Below the pieces are notes generated by a model. That model searched no databases. It had not been told where the DNA came from and saw only the letters and a program-made list of their open reading frames with translations. The position numbers were made by a program, and so were the translations under genes. Positions 1 through 8,107 of a DNA stretch of 64,000 nt are shown here, piece by piece; within the stretch, counting starts at the first letter, position 1; every line of letters begins with the position of its first letter. This DNA is from CAIQQQ01 sp040399685. GTDB taxonomy: Bacteria; Pseudomonadota; Alphaproteobacteria; Acetobacterales; Acetobacteraceae. The stretch spans positions 1 through 64,000 of the forward strand of contig JBBART010000008.1 in the NCBI GenBank assembly GCA_040399685.1. Direction: 5' to 3'.

Positions 1-53
1 AACTGGAAACTTTTGGACGCTGTTACCTGGAAACTTTTCGACGCTGTTTGACA
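1..53. repeat. Tandem 24-bp repeat, probable IS21-like element end
   Basis: Two head-to-tail 24-bp copies lie at 1-24 and 25-48 and differ at two positions. The block ends in TGACA at 49-53, directly before the point where an IS3 orfB reading frame becomes recognisable. IS21-family ends often carry multiple short terminal repeats and end in CA. I therefore read this as the right end of an IS21-like element inserted into, or joined to, an IS3 element. The rest of the element would lie to the left of the window, so the family call is tentative. Confidence 0.35.
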
Positions 54-468
54 CGACCTGTTCTCACGTCGCGTTGTCGGCTGGTCGATGCGTGCAACGA
101 TGACCGCTCAACTGGTCACCGATGCGCTGCTGATGGCAATCTGGCGTCGTGGCAAGCCGGATATGCTGTTGCACCATTCGGATCGTGGCAGCCAATATAC
201 AAGCGAGCTTTTTCAGAAGCTTATGGCTAACAATGGTGTCACGTGCAGCATGAGCCGGTCGGGCAATGTGTGGGACAATGCCGTGATGGAAAGCTTTTTT
301 TCGTCGCTCAAAACTGAGAGGGTCGCCCGCAAGGTCTACCGCACGAGAGATCAGGCGCGGGCCGATGTGTTCGATTATATCGAACGCTTTTACAATCCGA
401 GGAGGCGCCACTCGACCATTGGCTATGTCAGCCCTATGGAATTCGAGCGGATGGCAGCGGCGGCTTAA
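54..468 (+). pseudogene. IS3-family transposase OrfB, 3' fragment
   Basis: This is the C-terminal part of an IS3-family integrase-like transposase. The frame becomes recognisable at Asp-Leu-Phe-Ser-Arg-Arg (from about 55), where a full OrfB would have more than 100 residues upstream; an in-frame TGA at 49-51 lies just before it. Visible family motifs are HHSDRGSQYTS, which carries the second catalytic Asp, then GNVWDNAVMESFFSSLK with the catalytic Glu, and a C-terminal YNPRRRHSTIGY. The first catalytic Asp and OrfA are missing, so it cannot be functional. The loss coincides with the IS21-like repeats at 1-53, which suggests interruption by that element. Confidence 0.85.
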
Positions 469-474
469 AGACGG

Positions 475-499
475 TGTCCGCGAAACCGGCAGCAGCTCA
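475..499. repeat. Putative right terminal repeat of the IS3 element
   Basis: The 25 bp starting TGTCCGCGAAACC and ending CAGCTCA follow the orfB stop by 6 bp. They have the form of an IS3-family right inverted repeat (TGTCC... ending in CA). The matching left repeat is outside the window, so this is inference from position and from the TG/CA ends. Confidence 0.35.
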
Positions 500-501
500 C
501 G

Positions 502-1665
502 ATGACCGATGATAAGATCGCCCTTCGCGCGCTTCTGGAAAAGGGCTCGGACACCACATTTCTGCGCGAGATGATCGGCTTTGCCGCCGAGCGGCTGATG
601 GCGCTGGAAACGGAAAGCCTTTGCAACGCAGCCCCAGGCGAGCGCAGCGCTGATCGTCAGAACCAACGCAATGGCTATCGCGACCGCGACTGGCAAACCC
701 GCGCCGGCACAGTCGAACTGCGCATCCCGAAGCTGCGGCATGGCAGTTACTTTCCGGGCTTTCTGGAACCTCGCCGGATGGCTGAGAAGGCGCTGACGGC
801 GGTGATCCAGGAGGCCTATATCCAGGGCGTTTCCACACGTTCCGTCGATGCCCTGGTCAAAACCCTCGGCATGGAGGGCATCAGCAAAAGCCAGGTCTCG
901 CGCCTGTGTGGCGAGATCGACGAACGGGTGCATGCCTTCCTTGACCGTCCGATCGAAGGCGACTGGCCCTATATCTGGCTCGATGCAACCTACGTCAAAG
1001 TGCGGCGTGACCACCACATCGTCTCGGTCGCCGTCATCATCGCCGTGGGCGTCAACAGTGATGGCAGACGCGAGGTGCTTGGCATGACCATCGGCCACAG
1101 CGAGGCAGAGCCATTCTGGGTGGAGTTCTTGCGCTCGCTGGCCAGGCGCGGCCTGCGTGGCGTCAAGCTGGTCGTGTCGGACGCGCATGAAGGGCTGAAG
1201 GCCGCCATCACCAAGATACTCAGCGCCACCTGGCAGCGATGCCGCGTGCACTTCATGCGAAATGCCATCGCGCATGCGGGCAAGACCCAACGGCGCATCG
1301 TCTCGGCCTGGGTGGGCACCGCGTTTGCGATGGACGACGCGGCCGGAGCACGCAAGCAATGGCGACACGTGGCTGACGAATTGCGCCCACGTGTGTCGAA
1401 ATTGGCGGCCTTGATGGATGATGCTGAAGCAGATGTGCTGGCATACATGGGCTTCCCCGCGCAACACCGGGCCAAAATCCATTCGACTAACCCGATCGAG
1501 CGCCTGAACCACGAGATCAAAAGGCGCAGCGACGTTGTCGGCATCTTCCCCAACGAAGCGGCCGTCATCCGCCTGATCGGCGCCTTGCTACTCGAACAGA
1601 ACGACGAATGGGCAGTCCAGCGTGCCCGCTACATGACACTGGATCATCGCACCGTTGAGCGATGA
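502..1665 (+). CDS. IS256-family transposase
   Basis: This is a 387-residue Mutator-type DDE transposase. The catalytic residues are visible as Asp161 in WLDATY, Asp227 in VVSDAH and Glu333 in NPIERLN. Other family motifs are RNGYRDRDWQTRAGTVELRIPK near residue 55 and CRVHFMRN near 250. Length is slightly short for the family (about 390-415); the C-terminus ends soon after ARYMTL. The ATG lies 2 bp after the presumed IS3 right end, with no obvious ribosome-binding site and no room for its own left terminal repeat. The coding part is intact but the element seems truncated at its left end, so it may be immobile on its own. A long antisense frame over it is a shadow. Confidence 0.9.
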   Translation: MTDDKIALRALLEKGSDTTFLREMIGFAAERLMALETESLCNAAPGERSADRQNQRNGYRDRDWQTRAGTVELRIPKLRHGSYFPGFLEPRRMAEKALTAVIQEAYIQGVSTRSVDALVKTLGMEGISKSQVSRLCGEIDERVHAFLDRPIEGDWPYIWLDATYVKVRRDHHIVSVAVIIAVGVNSDGRREVLGMTIGHSEAEPFWVEFLRSLARRGLRGVKLVVSDAHEGLKAAITKILSATWQRCRVHFMRNAIAHAGKTQRRIVSAWVGTAFAMDDAAGARKQWRHVADELRPRVSKLAALMDDAEADVLAYMGFPAQHRAKIHSTNPIERLNHEIKRRSDVVGIFPNEAAVIRLIGALLLEQNDEWAVQRARYMTLDHRTVER

Positions 1666-1731
1666 TCCAGCCGTTAGCCTGTCAGCATTGGCAGCCTGAT
1701 CGAGAAGCTCAACCCTGCAACGATGCAACTG

Positions 1732-1760
1732 CTCCTACACCACGTGCTGGGACACGATCC
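1732..1760. repeat. Possible right terminal repeat of the IS256 element
   Basis: The 29-bp stretch CTCCTACACCACG...GGGACACGATCC lies 67 bp after the transposase stop. It resembles the right end of alphaproteobacterial IS256 elements. No inverted partner occurs in the 33 bp between the IS3 orfB stop and the transposase start, so the assignment rests on form alone. Confidence 0.25.
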
Positions 1761-2432
1761 TCATACATAATGGCGGCTGGCTGCCAAGGTTCAATCCCGT
1801 TTGATTCCATGGGTGTCCGAACAGTTTTGGCTCAAGCGCGTGCCTGAAAGCTCACCGTCGAGAAATTCACACTAAAACGCGATTGCACAGGCCAGGTTCC
1901 TGGCAGGTGTCCTTCAAAACCCAGAAGTCAATCGATTCGATTAAGCCCGACGATTCAGCAAGTGGTATAAAACTATATAGCAAAACGATATAAATAACAG
2001 GACGCTTACACTGCCTTTTTGTATGAAATTTAAGGGTGTTCTTGGTCTTCATGTCTACTCTTGGCTACTAATAGAGACGTAAACCATCATCTCTAGTAAA
2101 ATTTTTCATTTGAACCAACAATTTATCTGTCACCTGTTGCCGGATGTTGTATTTTTCCACCGCGCCCGCACTCGTTCGCCCATTGTGGTGATCGCACGGA
2201 TCGTGTCGGATTTATATCGATAATTCGTCACAATGTTTATTCAACGAGATGTGAAAAGATTATATTTTTGGGTTACACATCATGTCCAAAATGAGGTGTC
2301 CAGATAGCCTCTGGCCGAACGCACATGTTCCTGCGTGCCTTTGTTGATGTCGTGCCAACGGGCTTTGAGCGACGTTCCGGGGCGCCTGGCGTTTGGATAC
2401 GTAAACGCTTTACAAAGCTGCCATCATGGCCG
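1761..2432. other. Non-coding gap, AT-richer, no gene recognised
   Basis: There is about 670 bp between the IS remnants and the response regulator. From roughly 1860 the sequence becomes AT-rich compared with the flanking genes. Only short frames without recognisable motifs or ribosome-binding sites occur. No terminator with a T-run was found just after the regulator stop (2433, minus strand). Confidence 0.5.
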
Positions 2433-3191
2433 TCATTTTGATGGGGCAGGGTTGGCTGCGCCGTCTGCTGTGTGAAGGCCAACAAAGACGTATCCCCGGC
2501 CGCGAACGGACCGGAATGGCGACTCTCCATCCATATGCGGCATCAGAAGTCCGCGTATATGGGACAGCATGTTATCGATCGAGCGGTCGAGAGGTGTGAA
2601 CTTGCGCCGTAAAATTTTGTCGGAAATCAATTCCCGTGTGACTAGTCGTCCGGCATTTTCCTGCATTAGGGTGAGGAAATCAAACTCCATCGAGGTCATG
2701 CGCAGCACCACTTCGGTCGGTGTTTTGACAGTCCCGCGCTTTGCATCGAATTCCCATATCGTGGAAGCCGGCGGTAATGGTGCTCGTGTGTTGGAGCGCG
2801 GAGCCTTCGGTGAAGCCGCGCGGCGCAACACGGCGCGCAGTCGCGCGACCAGTTCACGCAAGTCGCATGTCTTTGAGATAAACTCATCTGCGCCACATTC
2901 CAGGGCGACGATCCGGTCGATTAAGTTGGAATTGCCCGTGTAGACAACAATGCTACCGTCAAACTTTAAACGAATGGACGGGATAGATAAAATTGAATCA
3001 TGTCCGCCAACGAATTGGTCAAGAATGATGATATCCGGAGAAAATTTTTCAATGCTCGTTTCAACATTTGACATGTTTTCAACGCAGCTGACTGTGATTC
3101 CGTATCGCGACAGGAATCCCCTGAGCTCCGCAGAAAATTCGACGTCATCTTCCACGAGCAGCAGGGAAAATTTCATCAATTCGTCGTTCAC
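2433..3191 (-). CDS. OmpR/PhoB-type response regulator
   Basis: This is a 252-residue DNA-binding response regulator. The receiver domain (about residues 8-125) keeps the acidic pair Asp15/Asp16, the phospho-acceptor Asp58 (IIILDQF), Thr85 and Lys107. A Pro-rich linker follows, then a winged-helix output domain (about 145-240) with typical ends (MTSMEFDFLTLM, RSIDNMLSHIR, RSVRGRGYVFV). The start is GTG with GGGA about 9 nt upstream; an internal ATG at codon 6 is also possible. It is divergent from the histidine kinase at 3628, its likely partner, and lies near the adhesin-export locus. Regulation of that locus is inference. Confidence 0.9.
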   Translation of the reverse strand: MNDELMKFSLLLVEDDVEFSAELRGFLSRYGITVSCVENMSNVETSIEKFSPDIIILDQFVGGHDSILSIPSIRLKFDGSIVVYTGNSNLIDRIVALECGADEFISKTCDLRELVARLRAVLRRAASPKAPRSNTRAPLPPASTIWEFDAKRGTVKTPTEVVLRMTSMEFDFLTLMQENAGRLVTRELISDKILRRKFTPLDRSIDNMLSHIRGLLMPHMDGESPFRSVRGRGYVFVGLHTADGAANPAPSK

Positions 3192-3627
3192 GTTTGCGTT
3201 CCCAACGTCATTTTAATGCTTTATTTAGATCCGATTTATGGCGGCGTCTCGCTATTTTTTGCATATCTGCAATAAATATGCATAGAAATACACGATACAA
3301 CAACTTGCAAAGCATTTGAAGCTATGTCGATTGGGTAAATTCGATGTTTTCTCTTTGCGTATTGCACGTAATTTTTTTTGGATCGGTATTGTCACACATC
3401 TGATTGTGTTGCCAAATATTTGAAACGAGTGTGTTCTGATGGATTTATGTGAAAAATAGCACTCTCGATTGTTTCGATTTTTATCGTTGATGCCCAAAAA
3501 CAAATAAGGGATAGGTTTCTGGTAAAATTGATAACAAAAAGTAACAAATTATCGGTGCGGAGTTTGTAATTTTGACACTTTTTGGGCGTATGTTGATGTT
3601 TTTTGCTGGAGCTAAAATCGCCGGCCG
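3192..3627. promoter_or_regulatory. AT-rich divergent intergenic region
   Basis: This 436-bp region lies between the oppositely transcribed response regulator and histidine kinase. It is strikingly AT-rich against GC-rich coding DNA, with several A/T runs. It must hold the promoters of both genes, but I cannot assign -35/-10 boxes or an operator reliably. A minus-strand 83-codon frame inside it has no motifs and I do not call it. Confidence 0.5.
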
Positions 3628-6183
3628 TTGGATGTTCACCGTAATGTACGAACGGGTATCTCTCGTTTGACCATTAAATTGCGCCGAGGATTGGTGATCT
3701 GGTCACTGATGGGCGTGCTGCCATTGATGTTGCTCGTGCTATGGATGCAGGCAAGTGCCGACATTCAGCGGGCGCGGGCGGCGGGCGATGCGCGTGCGTC
3801 CGCCGATGTCGGGCGTTTGGCACAACTATGCGCCGCGCGTTGGTCTGGCACCATGCAGTCTGTCCATCTCGTTCAAAATACGGCTCGTGTCACCTCCATG
3901 GCCTTGGCAGCGGGCTCTCCTGATGCCGCGATGTCCCTGTCGGTCTTGCGTGCCAGTGTCGATGATTCCGCCGGCGTGTTGGTCGATGTCACGGCGGTGG
4001 ATCTTGCTGGGGACGTGATGTGGTCAACCCAGCCTGGGCTTTCATCCGATACGAATTGGTCCGCACGCGCGGATGTGCTGGCCGTGCTGCACGATGGGCA
4101 GGAAGCAGGCGTCAGTCGTTCGGTGGCCAGTGAACTCTCGGGTCGGTCACAGATCCACTTTTCCGCCGCACTGCGAACCCGTGATGGGGCCCTTGTGGGC
4201 GCCACATTGGTGTCCGTGCCCAGCACGATCGCCAGCACCTACGCCGAGGCGTTTGCCGGCCAGGCAACAGGGCGTGTCACGATCCATCGTCAGGATGGCG
4301 CTCTTCTCGCAAGCAGCAGCGACCAGACTGGGCCCCTGTCATGGGGTGTTGTGCAGTCCCTGCCCACTGACAATCGGCAAGATGGGGTGGTGACGTCGCG
4401 CCGTGTTCGTGGCGGGGATGGCCGGGTTTATTTCGTCGCGGGGGCGATCGACCGGCAAAGCCAGACCTTCGTTGCCGTCGCATTTGATGAATCCGAGGCC
4501 CTGGCGCCAACACGAGCGCAGGTCCGGGGGATTTGGCGTCAGGCAGAGATCCAGACCGCCCTGGCAGCCCTTGCCATGATGTGTGTGTTGCTGATCGTGC
4601 GCCATCGCATGCTGTTGGCGCACGAGCGCCGCCATGGCGTTCTGATGACGCACCAGATGGAAACACTGCAGCGCATTGGCAACAACGCGACCGATATCGT
4701 CGGCTATCTCGACGGCGATCAGCGATATGTCTATGTCAGTCCCTCCGTGACCGCCGTTCTTGGCTTGTTGCCCGATCAGTGCATTGGCCGCAAAATCGGC
4801 TGGAACACGGCCACTGGCAGCATCGATCAGGTGATTGGGGTTATAGCGGCTCGTGACAGGGGTAATGCTGCCAGCCGTGTCACCACCGCCGTGCGTCATG
4901 TTGACGGAACGTTGCGTTGGCTGGAGTCGGACATCGTCGCACTGGCCGACCCTGAGGACGGCCATTCCGTCCCAACCGGCTATGTCGTGATCGGCCGCGA
5001 CATAACGCGGCGCCTGATCGATGAGGAAAACCTGCGTGATGTGCGCGGGCAACTTGAAGACCTGATCAGCATGAGTCCGGGGTTGCTGTGGCGCGTGATC
5101 AGAGACGCCAACGGAAAACTGGAAGTGCGGATGCCTGTCATTGCGCAGGAGCGCCTGTTTGGGCACCCAAATGAGGCGTTCCTGGCCACCGATTTCCTGC
5201 AGGTGTGGGGACATCCAAGCGATCAGGGGCTGGCTGCAAGGGCGCTGGCCGAGGCGTTCGAGAGCGGCGTGGCCACGCTGGAACTTCGGCTACGCAAACC
5301 TGAGGGCGCGTTTATGTGGTGCCGCGCCGAGTATCGCCGCGGACGTTCGGGCCGCCAGAACGACGATGTCTTTGTTATTTTGACCGATATTGACCTAGAG
5401 CGTGAACATCGCGATGCAGCGTTGCACACCCTTCGCCTGGCCGCGTTGGGTATGGCCTCAACCACGATCCTGCATGATATCGTTCAACCGCTTGCCACAA
5501 TCAGCGTTGCTGTCCGTAACGCCCAGAACATTGCATCCCGGGTGGCCGCAGAGCCTGCCATCACCGACAAGCTCAACCTGATCGCGGGGCAGATCGATCG
5601 CTTGCATAAGGTTGTTAATCACGCACGCCAGTTTGGCAGTGCCGGGCATGGCACGCTCGAGGCGGTCAGCGTTGCCGCAATGCTGGAGGAGTTGTTGCCC
5701 CTGGCTGCCGCACGCCTCGATGGCGCCGCCGTTGTGGCCGAGGTGGACGTTGCTGCCGGGCTGCCTGCTGTTCTGGTGGACCGGATTGTGCTGGAGCAGG
5801 CCTTGCTCAATATTATCGTCAATGCATGTGACCAATGTGCAGAGATGCAGAGACCGCCAGAATCCAGGATCATTCACATTTCGGCATCAATTCGCGAAGG
5901 GGCCGTTAAAATAAGCATTGTTGACCATGCGGGCGGTATTCCAGAGGCGCTTCACAAGGCGGTCTTCAAGCCGTTTTTCACCACGAAGTCGTCTGGCGTG
6001 GGAACGGGCCTGGGCCTTTCCATTGCCTCTCGCGCTATCCAGGATCTTGGTGGACGTATGCTGGTCCGCAATACGACCGATGGGGCGGCGTTTGATATCT
6101 TTCTGCCGGCCGACGGCGAGATGTCAGTTCAGCCCAGCTTCCATCTTTGCCGGCAGCCGCGTGTGATCCCGCGCACACCATAA
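3628..6183 (+). CDS. Membrane sensor histidine kinase with PAS domains
   Basis: This is an 851-residue inner-membrane kinase. A first membrane helix (about residues 22-41) and a second (about 310-332) enclose a periplasmic sensor of about 270 residues. Two PAS-like regions follow (about 345-460 and 475-590). The phospho-acceptor box has His616 in TILHDIVQPLATIS, like the HExxQPL box of FixL/DctB/NtrB-type kinases. The ATPase domain has the N box (NIIVNACDQC, near 730), G1 (DHAGGIPE), F box (FKPFFTTK) and G2 (GVGTGLGLSIA, near 790). The assigned start is TTG with a GGAG about 20 nt upstream, so the true N-terminus may be a few codons later. It is divergent from the OmpR-type regulator at 2433-3191, its probable target, although FixL-type kinases more often pair with other regulator types. 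Confidence 0.88.
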   Translation: MDVHRNVRTGISRLTIKLRRGLVIWSLMGVLPLMLLVLWMQASADIQRARAAGDARASADVGRLAQLCAARWSGTMQSVHLVQNTARVTSMALAAGSPDAAMSLSVLRASVDDSAGVLVDVTAVDLAGDVMWSTQPGLSSDTNWSARADVLAVLHDGQEAGVSRSVASELSGRSQIHFSAALRTRDGALVGATLVSVPSTIASTYAEAFAGQATGRVTIHRQDGALLASSSDQTGPLSWGVVQSLPTDNRQDGVVTSRRVRGGDGRVYFVAGAIDRQSQTFVAVAFDESEALAPTRAQVRGIWRQAEIQTALAALAMMCVLLIVRHRMLLAHERRHGVLMTHQMETLQRIGNNATDIVGYLDGDQRYVYVSPSVTAVLGLLPDQCIGRKIGWNTATGSIDQVIGVIAARDRGNAASRVTTAVRHVDGTLRWLESDIVALADPEDGHSVPTGYVVIGRDITRRLIDEENLRDVRGQLEDLISMSPGLLWRVIRDANGKLEVRMPVIAQERLFGHPNEAFLATDFLQVWGHPSDQGLAARALAEAFESGVATLELRLRKPEGAFMWCRAEYRRGRSGRQNDDVFVILTDIDLEREHRDAALHTLRLAALGMASTTILHDIVQPLATISVAVRNAQNIASRVAAEPAITDKLNLIAGQIDRLHKVVNHARQFGSAGHGTLEAVSVAAMLEELLPLAAARLDGAAVVAEVDVAAGLPAVLVDRIVLEQALLNIIVNACDQCAEMQRPPESRIIHISASIREGAVKISIVDHAGGIPEALHKAVFKPFFTTKSSGVGTGLGLSIASRAIQDLGGRMLVRNTTDGAAFDIFLPADGEMSVQPSFHLCRQPRVIPRTP

Positions 6184-6286
6184 TGGCGCGGTGTTCTTGC
6201 TTGCCAGGTGTGGTGTGCGTGTCTTTACAACCGCCACCATCCAACGGTTCTGCGTTGCTGACCGAGAGCGCAACCTAAGCCGTGGT

Positions 6287-8107
6287 TCACCACCAGAGAT
6301 GCATTCTGAGGAAATCAACCATGCGCCTGCTGGCCAACCACCAGATTGGGCGCCGGTCGATATCCAGCTTGGCAATGCCACTCATGCCTGGTCGCCACCA
6401 TGGTTGTTGTTCCGGGGTCGCGACTTGCACAACCAGCACATTTTCGCCTGACTGAAGATTAGCCTGCGGTACCACGCGGATCACGCGGATGCCAAACGTG
6501 GTGTCCGGGCGGCCAACAAACGCAATCTCGCCGGTCATGTCGGGCTCAACGAAGGCGATGTCGGCCTCTGGCACGCTCACCTCAGCATAGAATTCCCGCA
6601 AGCCCGCAACCCGAAACCCTGGGTCGCTGCGGCGCAACGGTGCGCCGATCTGGCGCGGCAACTCGCCTTCCACCACAATGCCGTCAATTGGCGCCACGGC
6701 CGATGCCATGGCCAGATGCGTGTCCGTCTGCAGGAGCTTGATACGCGACTGTTCGGCTTGGGCGAGGGCAATGCGCATGTCCGCAGACGAGCCGGCGGCC
6801 TGAAATTTCTGCGCCTCGTGCTCGTGTTGCGACAGATCTGCCAGAACGTTGGCCCGCTCAAGCTCAAGTTCCCGGGTTTTCATGCGAAACAGAACCTGTC
6901 CCGCCGAAACCGGGTCCCCGACGCGGACGGACACGCTCTCGATATATCCGTCAAACGGAGCGCCAACCTGGGCCGTTCGCTCGGTTCTCAGAACGAAGGG
7001 GGCCGTGACCCTGTGCGGAAGCGTTGTCGTCAGCACGACCATGATGGCGGTTGCCGCGAGGGCGAAAAGAATGCCGCGTCGTTGCCATCCGGTGGCAAAT
7101 GGGCCAATGCCGCGCACCATCTCACGCATCACACGTCGTGCCAGATTCTGGTGCGCGCCGAACTGAGCTGCCAGCGGTGCAAATGTCTGATCGGCCAGCA
7201 GGCGCAGAAACCACAGATCGCGCACTGCCAGCGCCCGTTCGCGGGGGGTTATCACCAGCGCACCGGTGAAAGACGCGGCATGGCCCATAGGAACGATGGC
7301 AATGTAGCCTGCCCCGCGCGCCGTGGCATAGGCGCGGGCGGCCACCGCCACGGCTTCGTCGCCTGGGGCAGGGGGCCATTGTATTTCGCGTTGCTGGATC
7401 AGGGCTTCGTCGGCCGCCTCTTCCAGCAGCCGCGACAACTCGGTGTTGCGGCCGATGGAATCGCTGTGACTCATGGCCTTCAGTCTGGCGCTGCCATGCT
7501 TGCCCCAGCACAGGGCGACTTCCTCCGCATCCAGCCGCTGGGCAAGGTCGTCCACCAGCATCTGGGAAGCTGCCCGAAATCCCCGTGCCGTGACGAGGCG
7601 TTCATTGATGTCGATCAGGCCTGCCAGTTCGGCGCACTCGCCTTGGGCCGCGCCGAGGCCGCGTTGCAAGGCCGCCGAACTGGCCACCAGTTGCACCAGC
7701 GGTCCGGCCGTGGTGATGGCGCGTTGCAGGTCGGGCGCGTCGGTCAGCAGCATCACCACGCTGCACTGTGCGCGGCCGTTATGGCCGACCGCCAGGCACG
7801 CCAGCGCACGGCCGCTGCCCACCACACCGCCGCGGAGCAAATAGACGATCTGTGTCAGCGACTGCTTGGCAGCTTCTTCAATCAGGCTCGCATCGAGCGT
7901 CAGGATTTCGTGAGAGCCGTCGGCGGTGCCGATGGCGCGCCATCCCTGGCCGTCGTTGGGCGCCTCTAGAAGAAGGGCCGACGTGCTGCCGAACAGGGCG
8001 CGGATGTTTGCCACAAGATCCTGCGGGAGCCCGTTCTCGGCTGTCTGCTCCGCTGCAAGGCGCAGGAGCGTCACTGCCGGCATTTCAGCATCGGTGCGTA
8101 TCGACAT
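6287..8107 (-). CDS. GAF-like region fused to HlyD-type membrane adaptor
   Basis: This is a 606-residue protein. Residues about 1-320 form a soluble, probably cytoplasmic region; about 165-315 reads as GAF-like. One membrane helix follows (about 343-362, ILFALAATAIMVVLTTT). Residues about 370-600 are a HlyD/membrane-fusion adaptor: a lipoyl half (GAPFDGYIESVSVRVGDPVSAGQVL), a short coiled-coil hairpin, the second half (APIDGIVVEGE) and a beta-barrel ending MSGIAKLDI. I chose the ATG at 8107 because it overlaps the stop of the SecA-like gene as TGATG, which implies translational coupling; the frame stays open further upstream, but only inside that gene. It is the last gene of the three-gene operon. 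A cytoplasmic sensory region on an adaptor is unusual and suggests signal-dependent export. Only the HlyD part is certain. Confidence 0.75.
   Translation of the reverse strand: MSIRTDAEMPAVTLLRLAAEQTAENGLPQDLVANIRALFGSTSALLLEAPNDGQGWRAIGTADGSHEILTLDASLIEEAAKQSLTQIVYLLRGGVVGSGRALACLAVGHNGRAQCSVVMLLTDAPDLQRAITTAGPLVQLVASSAALQRGLGAAQGECAELAGLIDINERLVTARGFRAASQMLVDDLAQRLDAEEVALCWGKHGSARLKAMSHSDSIGRNTELSRLLEEAADEALIQQREIQWPPAPGDEAVAVAARAYATARGAGYIAIVPMGHAASFTGALVITPRERALAVRDLWFLRLLADQTFAPLAAQFGAHQNLARRVMREMVRGIGPFATGWQRRGILFALAATAIMVVLTTTLPHRVTAPFVLRTERTAQVGAPFDGYIESVSVRVGDPVSAGQVLFRMKTRELELERANVLADLSQHEHEAQKFQAAGSSADMRIALAQAEQSRIKLLQTDTHLAMASAVAPIDGIVVEGELPRQIGAPLRRSDPGFRVAGLREFYAEVSVPEADIAFVEPDMTGEIAFVGRPDTTFGIRVIRVVPQANLQSGENVLVVQVATPEQQPWWRPGMSGIAKLDIDRRPIWWLASRRMVDFLRMHLWW

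Noticed and set aside
64..1512. A 482-codon minus-strand frame over the IS region
   Set aside because: It lies antisense to the IS3 fragment and the IS256 transposase, both of which have clear catalytic motifs.
1867..2052. 61-codon minus-strand frame in the AT-rich gap
   Set aside because: No motif and no convincing start signal; expected by chance in AT-rich DNA.
3252..3503. 83-codon minus-strand frame between regulator and kinase
   Set aside because: It occupies the divergent promoter region, is AT-rich, and has no recognisable motif.
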